In this document: positions 1 through 6,082 of the stretch, one piece after another | How the letters are laid out: each line of letters opens with the position of its first letter | Position numbering within the stretch: the first letter of the stretch is position 1 | From: JBKJTP01 sp046590195 | GTDB lineage: Bacteria > Bacteroidota > Ignavibacteria > Palsa-1295 | Length of the DNA: 11,717 bases | Direction of reading: 5' to 3' | NCBI GenBank assembly: GCA_046590195.1 | Contig: JBKJTP010000237.1 | Span: 1 to 11,717 of the forward strand | Notes under the pieces: model-generated | Database searches by the model: none | What the model was told of the DNA's origin: nothing | What the model saw: only the letters and a program-made list of their open reading frames with translations | Program-made: the position numbers and the translations under genes

Positions 1-1
1 C

Positions 2-1786
2 AGTGCCGGAGGGCCGCTGAGTTTCAGGCTTAGCGACGAGAACCCGCTCCAGCCGCAGACGAACTACTATCTCGACAACGTCGGATCGATGAATGTAGAA
101 GTTGCACAGTGGACGCCGGAGCTCGTCATCCAGCATGATACGCTCGACTTTGGTCAGATCCCGGTCGGTGCACCGGTCTCGATGCTTGACATGATCCAGG
201 CGTATGGCAAGCAGCCACTCATCATCAACGATGTGTACATTCAGGCAATTGCTGGTGGGAATGCGTTCAGCTTTACAAGTGAACGCGGCAGAGCTTTTAC
301 TCTGAGCGAGACGACAAATGAGTTTGACGTGACAGTGACCCCAACGGTGCGCGGGCCTCTGCTCGCAGCGATGCACCTGCTGACGCCGAACGCATTTGGC
401 AGCAAGGATCGCGTGATCATCCTCAAGGCGAACGTACAGGCCTCCGACATCACGATGGTTGGCAATAATGACACGCTCGACTTCGGTACGATCGCTGCAG
501 GTGCTACAATTACCAGAGCCCGACCGTTTTATAACGCTGGCGATATTGCATCGAGTATTACAGACGTCACGATCAGCACCCCCGCGATCTTCGGATCGAC
601 GACACCTGTACAGGTCCCCTCGAAGGCCCAAGTCAATCTGAACTTCACATTCAATCCTCCAGCGCAAGGCAATTACTTCGCTACAGCAGATGTGCAGTAT
701 GCGGATGGCGGATCGAAGCGTATGTATCTCAAAGGCCGCGCTGGTGTCGGCAAACCGACGCTCAGTACGAGGCTGATCGATTTCGGACGTGTCCTTATCG
801 GTGATGATTCGCTGATCGGCGGACTGGTGCTCGGCAACTCCGGCGATGTCGAATACACGCTTAATAGTGTGACGATCGACAACAACCAGTTCTCCTTCAC
901 AGGCATCGATCAGAATGTGAAGGTCGGCCCGAATGGCTCGCTCAGCTACGTTGTCAGATTCGCACCGACGTTCCATCTCGATCCGTATCACGAAGGCAAG
1001 ATGGTCTTCAAGTTCGACAACGGTGTCGAAGAGACCGTGATCTTGCGTGGCCGCGATATGTCGCCGCTCTCTGCACTGCTGCGCATCGATTCGAATTACT
1101 ATGCGCGTCCTGGCGACGAAGTAACGGTCACGCAAAAGCTCATTGGCGAGCTTGGGCTGACGATCGACCCGATCCGCAAGTTCACCGAGTTCATCCAGTT
1201 CGACAAGGATGTACTGGAGTTCATCCGCATCGAAAAAGCAGAATTGATCACCTCGAATGATTGGGTGCTCAAGACGAGCCAGGTCGGCGGTGCGATCGAT
1301 ATCGCGATCAGCTCGACGAACGATCGATTACAGGGCCCGGGCAAGCTGTTTAACTTCATCTTCCGTGTTCGCGATGAAGCGAAGGAAGGCACGGTCACGG
1401 CTATCACACAAGTGACCCCGAATTTCTACAACGCGATAGAGCCGCTTGCGGTGGTCAGCGACGGATTGATCCATATTCTCGACCGCTGCGATCCGATCAT
1501 CATTGCAGGCATCGAGCCAGCGAGCACAAGCTCGATCGGTCAGAACCAACCGAATCCGTTCAATCCATCGACTGAGATCCCATACTCCCTCGGTACGCAA
1601 GGACACGTAAAGATCGAGCTATATAACTCGATCGGCGAGCACGTCGCAGTGCTGCTCGATGAGCTACGCCCAGCTGGTTTGGGTCGGCTCAGGGTAGATG
1701 GCACCTCGCTGCCAAGCGGCATCTATACGTACGTGTTCACCACGAACGGCACACGCGAAGTAAAGCGGATGCAGCTGATCAAGTAG
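2..1786 (+). CDS. T9SS-sorted secreted protein with ASH-type Ig-like repeats and a cohesin-like domain (5' partial)
   Basis: The frame is open from base 2 to the TAG at 1784-1786, giving 594 visible residues. The ATG at 89 lies inside continuous domain sequence and has no signal peptide after it, so the true start is probably upstream of the window. Three repeats begin with a [LI]DFG motif (visible residues about 48, 159 and 259), each followed by a hydrophobic/glycine stretch such as QIPVGAP. This spacing is typical of ASH/DUF1573-like Ig-fold domains. Residues about 359-494 look like a cohesin-type beta-sandwich (GDEVTV, then FDKDVLEF, then GPGKLFNFIFRV). The last 81 residues form a T9SS type A sorting domain: QNQPNPFNPSTEIPYSL, a SIGEHVAVLL stretch, LPSGIYTYVF, and a basic end in KRMQLIK. 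I infer export by Sec, then T9SS release or anchoring at the cell surface. No catalytic motif is seen, so the role is unknown, perhaps structural or adhesive. Confidence 0.85.
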   Translation, partial: SAGGPLSFRLSDENPLQPQTNYYLDNVGSMNVEVAQWTPELVIQHDTLDFGQIPVGAPVSMLDMIQAYGKQPLIINDVYIQAIAGGNAFSFTSERGRAFTLSETTNEFDVTVTPTVRGPLLAAMHLLTPNAFGSKDRVIILKANVQASDITMVGNNDTLDFGTIAAGATITRARPFYNAGDIASSITDVTISTPAIFGSTTPVQVPSKAQVNLNFTFNPPAQGNYFATADVQYADGGSKRMYLKGRAGVGKPTLSTRLIDFGRVLIGDDSLIGGLVLGNSGDVEYTLNSVTIDNNQFSFTGIDQNVKVGPNGSLSYVVRFAPTFHLDPYHEGKMVFKFDNGVEETVILRGRDMSPLSALLRIDSNYYARPGDEVTVTQKLIGELGLTIDPIRKFTEFIQFDKDVLEFIRIEKAELITSNDWVLKTSQVGGAIDIAISSTNDRLQGPGKLFNFIFRVRDEAKEGTVTAITQVTPNFYNAIEPLAVVSDGLIHILDRCDPIIIAGIEPASTSSIGQNQPNPFNPSTEIPYSLGTQGHVKIELYNSIGEHVAVLLDELRPAGLGRLRVDGTSLPSGIYTYVFTTNGTREVKRMQLIK

Positions 1787-1960
1787 CAGAGGCTAGAGGT
1801 CAGAGACTAGAGGCTAGTTAGATCCGTCATTTCGAGCCCAGCGAGAAATCTGTTGGGGTATTCCGCCATTCTCCGGAACAGATTTCTCGCTGCGCTCGAA
1901 ATGACTCACATGTGTTAGAGGCTAAGCTCTAGCCTCTGACCTCTGACCTCTAGCCTCTGC
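1786..1960. repeat. Nested palindromic intergenic repeat (REP/MITE-like)
   Basis: The outer arms are a perfect 20-base inverted repeat: 1786-1805 (GCAGAGGCTAGAGGTCAGAG) and 1941-1960. Inside is a second inverted repeat of 29 bases, 1826-1854 against 1877-1905, with one mismatch and a 22-base loop. Its core reads GTCATTTCGAGC then AGCGAGAAATCTG. The outer zones are built from 7-base units close to CTCTAGC/CTCTGAC, and a further local hairpin is possible (1917-1924 with 1930-1937). The left arm includes the last base of the upstream stop codon. Sequences like GTCATTTCGAGC...GAGAAATC recur between genes in many Bacteroidota and other genomes (general knowledge). I infer a dispersed non-autonomous element. 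It may also act as a transcript-end stem, but there is no T-run. Confidence 0.85.
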
Positions 1961-1998
1961 ACCAGTTAACAACTACTAATGGCCGAGTAGAAACGGTT

Positions 1999-2016
1999 CA
2001 ACTTTGGTCAAAGTTG
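1999..2016. promoter_or_regulatory. Perfect short palindrome upstream of the TPR gene (operator or hairpin)
   Basis: CAACTTT, four bases GGTC, then AAAGTTG: a perfect 7-base inverted repeat centred about 107 bases before the chosen ATG at 2115. It could be an operator for a dimeric regulator or an RNA hairpin in the leader. No T-run follows, so it is not a good terminator. No clear promoter boxes could be placed around it. Function is inferred from symmetry only. Confidence 0.3.
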
Positions 2017-2114
2017 GACTGCTAACAGGACTTTCCACGCGATCACGCAACGAAGAGCGGCAATTGCTGGCGCTCAAGCGAAACGTATCGCGGCATGACT
2101 CCGTAGATCCTTTC

Positions 2115-4058
2115 ATGTCATACCGGTTCACCCGACGTTTTTCTCGATATTCTCGCACTGCATTGCTGGCTCTCAGCCTTGCATGCTCGGCTGCGCCCGC
2201 CTATTCGCAGATCCCTGGTGATGGCGATGACTCCCGTTGGACGAAGAACGAATTCGAATCCCAACTCCGTCTCGCACAGGTCTACGAAGAGAACCGAGAC
2301 TTCGGTAATTCGATACGCCTCTACGAACGGCTCTACAAGGAGCGTCCTGAGATCTTAGCAGCTTTCGAAGGCTACGCACGCACGCTGGAGGCAATGAAGA
2401 AATTCGCTGAAGCTGAAGCAGTGGTCGCCGCACAGTTGCCAAAGCTTCAACAGCAGATGCAAGCCGATTACACGATCATCCTCGCACGCGTACAAGCGAA
2501 GCAGGGAAAGAAGGACGACGCGATCAACTCGTTCGAGAAAGCCGAAGAGTTGTATGGTTCGGCTCCAGATTGCTCAGCTCTCCTTCCGATCGCGTATGGT
2601 ATGGCCGACGTGGGCTACAAGCCTGAAGCAATGAAGGTGATCTCTCGTATCATCGAACTCGACAAAGAAGGCAGCTTCTGCGCTGGACAAGGCGCAACGC
2701 TCTACCTCCGTCTAGGTGAGTATGGCAAGGCAGCACTGCAGTATGTAACGCTCGTCGAGCGCGGCGAATCGAATCTCGGATTTGTACAGCAACGGCTGGC
2801 GCAGTTCACGCAGGACTCGATGTCGCGCACACAAATGCTTGAAGCATTCAAGTCGGAGATCGGCGAGAAGAGCTCACTCGCATCATTGCAGTTGCTCGCG
2901 TGGATGTACGGTGAGGCAAAGGATTATGCAGGTGCATTTCAGATCATTCGCAAGCTTGATGACCTGAATGGCGCGCAAAAACAGAATCGTGGCTATGAAT
3001 TGCTGATGTTCGCCGAGCGCGCACGCGCTGAAGGTGCTCTCGCAACTGCCGTGGCTGCATATGACGAAGCACTATCGCGATTGAAGTCCGGCGAAACCGC
3101 GAAGCACAATCAGCAATTCATTCAACAGGCTGAACTCGGTTCGATCAAAACGAAGGAAGCTTTTGCGTTCAGCGCGGCAACTCTCGACACAGCACAGCTT
3201 CGTAACGTCATCGCGCTTTACGAGAAGTACGCTCAGAGCGGCGCACCGCGAGAGTATCTGCTTGAAGCGAGTAACCGTGCAGGACGACTTGCTCTCGAAC
3301 ATCTCTTCGATCTCTCGATCGCAAAGCGCAACTTCGAATCTGCAACAAAGGGAGTCCGTAATGGAAGTGAGCGTTTGCGAGAGGCGCAGTTTGGTCTGGT
3401 AGATGTAGCGATCGCTAATCTGGATCTGAACAGCGCACGCGTACAGCTTGATGCGATCTTCGAGTCGCTGGACAAGCGACCACGCTCCACTGACAAGCTC
3501 GCGCGCGATCGTGTGAACTTCATGCGTGCACTCGTCGACTATTACGACGGGGACTTTGACACAGCCATCTCCGGATTGCAAGCTGTCATGGAGGATCCAT
3601 CGAGCGATTATGCGAACGATGCGATCTCCCTTTCCAACATGATCGTCGAGTCCTCCACGCCCGCAGCGAAGGCGTCACTTATGGTGTACGCGAAGGGACA
3701 ACTGAGCGAAGTAAGCCACAACTTCGAGCAGGCGCTCGGACATTACGAGAGCATCATTGTTACCGGCACTTCGATGCCGTTTGCAGATGACGCTATTGTT
3801 CGCAGTGCAGAAGTGATGGTGAAGCAGCGCCGCTACGCAGATGCGGTCGAGAAGCTCAATACGGTTCAGGAGAAGATGCTGACGAGCCCGATCGCCGATC
3901 AAGCACAATTCCGTTTGATCGAGATCGTCGAGAAAGATCTGAAGGATAAGACCCGCGCTCAACGGCTGTACGAGGACTTCCTCGTTCGTTATCCAAAGTC
4001 GCTCTTTACCTCTGAAGCACGTGAACGTGCTCGCAGATTGCGCGGCGATATATTTTGA
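2115..4058 (+). CDS. Exported tetratricopeptide-repeat (TPR) protein
   Basis: This is a 647-residue protein ending in TGA at 4056-4058. I chose the ATG at 2115 because it gives a clean Sec signal peptide: a basic n-region (RFTRRFSRYSR), a hydrophobic TALLALSLACSAAPA stretch, and likely cleavage at AYS-Q near residue 31. The frame is open further upstream to a TTG at 2004, but that would put about 37 polar residues before the signal. The mature protein is almost all helical repeats. TPR-like units are clear at residues about 48-79, 80-113 and 115-148. A final pair at about 553-640 contains AQFRLIEIVEKD and AQRLYEDFLVRYPKS, reminiscent of the YfiO/BamD and YbgF C-terminal repeats. It is probably a periplasmic or outer-membrane-associated scaffold. 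The next gene starts 31 bases downstream on the same strand, so co-transcription and a shared role are likely. The specific partner is unknown. Confidence 0.85.
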   Translation: MSYRFTRRFSRYSRTALLALSLACSAAPAYSQIPGDGDDSRWTKNEFESQLRLAQVYEENRDFGNSIRLYERLYKERPEILAAFEGYARTLEAMKKFAEAEAVVAAQLPKLQQQMQADYTIILARVQAKQGKKDDAINSFEKAEELYGSAPDCSALLPIAYGMADVGYKPEAMKVISRIIELDKEGSFCAGQGATLYLRLGEYGKAALQYVTLVERGESNLGFVQQRLAQFTQDSMSRTQMLEAFKSEIGEKSSLASLQLLAWMYGEAKDYAGAFQIIRKLDDLNGAQKQNRGYELLMFAERARAEGALATAVAAYDEALSRLKSGETAKHNQQFIQQAELGSIKTKEAFAFSAATLDTAQLRNVIALYEKYAQSGAPREYLLEASNRAGRLALEHLFDLSIAKRNFESATKGVRNGSERLREAQFGLVDVAIANLDLNSARVQLDAIFESLDKRPRSTDKLARDRVNFMRALVDYYDGDFDTAISGLQAVMEDPSSDYANDAISLSNMIVESSTPAAKASLMVYAKGQLSEVSHNFEQALGHYESIIVTGTSMPFADDAIVRSAEVMVKQRRYADAVEKLNTVQEKMLTSPIADQAQFRLIEIVEKDLKDKTRAQRLYEDFLVRYPKSLFTSEARERARRLRGDIF

Positions 4059-4089
4059 TACAGTTTGCTCAGGTTAGGATAAGAAGAAC

Positions 4090-5346
4090 ATGAAGAAATT
4101 ACTGCTCACGTTGGTGATGCTAGTTACTGCTGGCAATGCGTCTGCGCAGTCGAAGCTGCTCATCCCGATGGATGTGGATCAGGCCGACCATTTGAAGGCG
4201 TATGGCATCGTCTTCTGGTCACTGCAGCGCGGAGCAGAGATGGACTGGCTGCTGAACTATCGCGGAGGTAGCTTCATGGCCGACTACAACGATCTCCTCG
4301 CAGCGGAGTGTCGCATTCGCGGCGTGCAGTTCGAGCAGATCGATGGCGGCGCTGCATCGATCTACGCGCTCGTGCAATCTGAAGAGAAGAACATGGATGT
4401 CGTGCGACTAGAGAAGGCGCCACGCATCGCTGTTTATGTACCACCGGGCAATCAGCCGTGGGATGATGCAGTAACCATGGCACTCACCTACGCCGAGGTG
4501 AAGTACGACAAGATCTGGGATGAAGAGGTGATCAGCGGTAAGCTTGCGCAGTACGACTGGCTGCACTTGCATCACGAGGATTTCACAGGCCAACACGGCA
4601 AGTTCTATGGCTCATACAACGGCGCACCATGGTATCAGGCACAGGTGCGTTTGCTCGATGAGACAGCAAGGAAGCTCGGCTTCAGCAAGGTGCCTGAGCT
4701 TAAGCTCGCAGTAGCGCAGAAGATCAAGGAGTTCGTTGGCAATGGCGGCTTCATGTTCGCAATGTGTTCAGCGACGGACTCGTATGACATCGCTCTCGCG
4801 GCGCAGCACACCGATATCGTTGATGGCGTACTCGATGGCGATCCGTACGATCCGGCCTTCATGCAGAAGATGGACTACACGCAGACCTTTGCATTCGAGA
4901 ATTTCCAGCCAGATCCGAATCCATTCGTCTACGAGTACAGCAACATCGATGTGAACCCGATCGAGGTTGGCAGCGAGGAGAGCGATTACTTCACGCTCTT
5001 CGATTATTCAGCGAAGCAGGACCCTGTGCCATCAATGCTGACGCAGAATCACGTCGGCGTGGTCAAAGGCTTCATGGGACAAACGACGATGTTCCACAAG
5101 GATAAGCTAAAGAAGAACGTCACGATCCTCGGCGAGCGAAATGGCACAGACCAGGTGAAGTATCTCTTCTCGAACTTCGGCCGTGGATTCTTCGCGTTCT
5201 ATGGCGGCCACGATCCTGAAGACTATCAGCACGCCGTCGGCGATCCCCCAACCGATCTCAAGCTCCACAAGAACAGCCCGGGCTATCGCCTCATCCTGAA
5301 CAACATCCTCTTCCCAGCTGCGAAGAAGAAGAAGCTGAAGACGTGA
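4090..5346 (+). CDS. Exported protein of the Bacteroidota family often labelled 'asparagine synthetase B'; true function unknown
   Basis: This is a 418-residue protein. The ATG at 4090 is preceded by a purine-rich AGGATAAGAAG and is followed by a classical signal peptide, MKKLLLTLVMLVTAGNASA, cut before Q20. I recognise the family from stretches such as LLIPMD, DHLKAYGI, DWLLNYRGGSF, DWLHLHHEDFTGQ, PVPSMLTQ, FYGGHDPEDYQH and GDPPTDLKLHKNSPGYRLIL. Homologues in Bacteroidota carry the name 'asparagine synthetase B'. That name does not fit: there is no N-terminal catalytic Cys2 and no ATP-pyrophosphatase SGGxDS loop, and the protein is exported. Residues about 111-240 look like a class I glutamine amidotransferase/ThuA-like flavodoxin fold: IAVYVPPG, then GKLAQYDWLHLHHED, then GNGGFMFAMCSATDS. 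C226 would sit at the nucleophile position, and H161, H162 and H374 are conserved-looking. The C-terminus is basic (KKKKLKT). It is second in a probable operon with the TPR gene and is followed by an intrinsic terminator. Confidence 0.85.
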   Translation: MKKLLLTLVMLVTAGNASAQSKLLIPMDVDQADHLKAYGIVFWSLQRGAEMDWLLNYRGGSFMADYNDLLAAECRIRGVQFEQIDGGAASIYALVQSEEKNMDVVRLEKAPRIAVYVPPGNQPWDDAVTMALTYAEVKYDKIWDEEVISGKLAQYDWLHLHHEDFTGQHGKFYGSYNGAPWYQAQVRLLDETARKLGFSKVPELKLAVAQKIKEFVGNGGFMFAMCSATDSYDIALAAQHTDIVDGVLDGDPYDPAFMQKMDYTQTFAFENFQPDPNPFVYEYSNIDVNPIEVGSEESDYFTLFDYSAKQDPVPSMLTQNHVGVVKGFMGQTTMFHKDKLKKNVTILGERNGTDQVKYLFSNFGRGFFAFYGGHDPEDYQHAVGDPPTDLKLHKNSPGYRLILNNILFPAAKKKKLKT

Positions 5347-5363
5347 AGCTAACCTAATGTGAC

Positions 5364-5397
5364 AAAAGACTGGAGCCTGCTCCGGTCTTTTTGGTTT
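5364..5397 (+). terminator. Intrinsic terminator after the TPR/'AsnB-like' operon
   Basis: A 13-base stem, 5364-5376 (AAAAGACTGGAGC) with 5379-5391 (GCTCCGGTCTTTT), contains one G-U pair. The tip probably opens to a 4-base loop. It is followed by TTTTT, GG and TTTT. It lies 18 bases after the stop at 5346. Confidence 0.9.
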
Positions 5398-5557
5398 TAC
5401 TGCTGTTACTCATTGTGATCACCACCCTTACAAGGAGTAGAGTATGCGAAAAGACTAGCTTGTAGCGATGGAACGTGTGCTCTTTGCTACGGATTAGATT
5501 CATGTTCGTTGCTTGCGCTTCCCACCTGATGTTGTTGTTGCTTATCTGTAGTCACCC
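5398..5557 (+). other. Leader region of the receiver gene with a 4-codon mini-ORF behind a strong ribosome-binding site
   Basis: No gene of normal size fits in this gap. An AAGGAG at 5432-5437, spaced 6 bases from an ATG at 5444, opens a frame of only four codons (Met-Arg-Lys-Asp) with TAG at 5456-5458. This is a better ribosome-binding site than those of most genes in the window. It could be a leader ORF for the receiver gene at 5558, the relic start of a lost gene, or chance. A second short frame at 5468 also stops quickly. Confidence 0.25.
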
Positions 5558-6052
5558 ATGACCCATGCACCCTTCTCCGTCGCGATCATCGATGATGATC
5601 CGATGATGTGCCAGCTTGTTGAAGATCTGATCGGCCGAACATTCCCGAATGCGCAAGCACTCCGGTACAGCACAGGTGAAGAGGCTCTTGCGAGCGGATT
5701 CACACCCGATCTCGTGATCCTCGATTACCAGTTGGATTCAATCAAGCCCGATGCGCTCAACGGACTGCAGGTCTTAAAGCAGATCAAGGAGCGAAGCGAA
5801 CACACACCCGTGCTCTTCCTCAGCGGTCAGGATAGGCTCGACGTGGCAACGAACACCGTGAAGTTCGGCGCTTACGATTATATCGTCAAGAACGACACCA
5901 CGTTCGCGAAGCTGGAGAACTCGATCAATAACATCCTCGAGGTTACTACGCTAAGAAAGACGGGAAAAACGCAGAAGATGATGAATAATCTTTTCTGGGT
6001 CTTGATTAGTGCGCTCTTCGCATACATCGTCTATCTCAGTATGCAGGGTTAA
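5558..6052 (+). CDS. Membrane-tethered single-domain response regulator (REC plus C-terminal transmembrane helix)
   Basis: This is a 164-residue protein. Residues 7-128 are a complete receiver domain: acidic pocket D12-D14 (IIDDD), phospho-acceptor D56 in LVILDYQ, the switch Ser at 89 (LFLSG), aromatic Y106/Y108, and K111 in YIVKND. All phosphorylation residues are present, so it should accept phosphate. A short basic linker (TLRKTGKTQK) leads to one hydrophobic helix, about residues 144-161 (NLFWVLISALFAYIVYLS), then the end of the protein. There is no DNA-binding, enzymatic or other output domain. I infer a cytoplasmic receiver anchored to the inner membrane by its tail, with the basic linker on the cytoplasmic side. 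The hybrid kinase on the other strand ends 30 bases away and lacks its own output domain, so it is a plausible phosphodonor. The ATG at 5558 has no evident Shine-Dalgarno sequence, but the domain starts right after it. Confidence 0.85.
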   Translation: MTHAPFSVAIIDDDPMMCQLVEDLIGRTFPNAQALRYSTGEEALASGFTPDLVILDYQLDSIKPDALNGLQVLKQIKERSEHTPVLFLSGQDRLDVATNTVKFGAYDYIVKNDTTFAKLENSINNILEVTTLRKTGKTQKMMNNLFWVLISALFAYIVYLSMQG

Positions 6053-6055
6053 GAT

Positions 6056-6073
6056 GCGAGATCAGCATCTCGT
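6056..6073. terminator. Small hairpin in the convergent gap, possible weak bidirectional terminator
   Basis: CGAGAT (6057-6062), loop CAGC, then ATCTCG (6067-6072), with a possible G-U pair outside. It lies just after the receiver gene's stop at 6052 and before the kinase's stop at 6083-6085. There is no clear T-run on either side, so termination is only suggested by position. Confidence 0.35.
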
Positions 6074-6082
6074 CTAATCAAT

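Noticed and set aside
89..91. ATG at 89 as the start of the T9SS-sorted protein
   Set aside because: The same frame is open back to base 2 with similar protein-like sequence, and no signal peptide follows the ATG.
1786..1960. CRISPR array
   Set aside because: The repeats are short 7-base units and inverted arms without regular spacers, and no cas genes are present.
1999..2006. Bacteroidota-type -7 promoter box (TAnnTTTG) in CAACTTTG
   Set aside because: The first base does not match and no -33 TTG box lies at the right distance.
2004..2114. TTG at 2004 as the TPR protein start
   Set aside because: It would place about 37 charged residues before the signal peptide.
3072..3581. 169-codon open frame on the - strand inside the TPR gene
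   Set aside because: It is antisense to repeat-coding sequence and shows no domain, ribosome-binding site or signal peptide.
4090..5346. Naming the gene asnB
   Set aside because: The catalytic motifs of asparagine synthetase are absent and the protein has a signal peptide.
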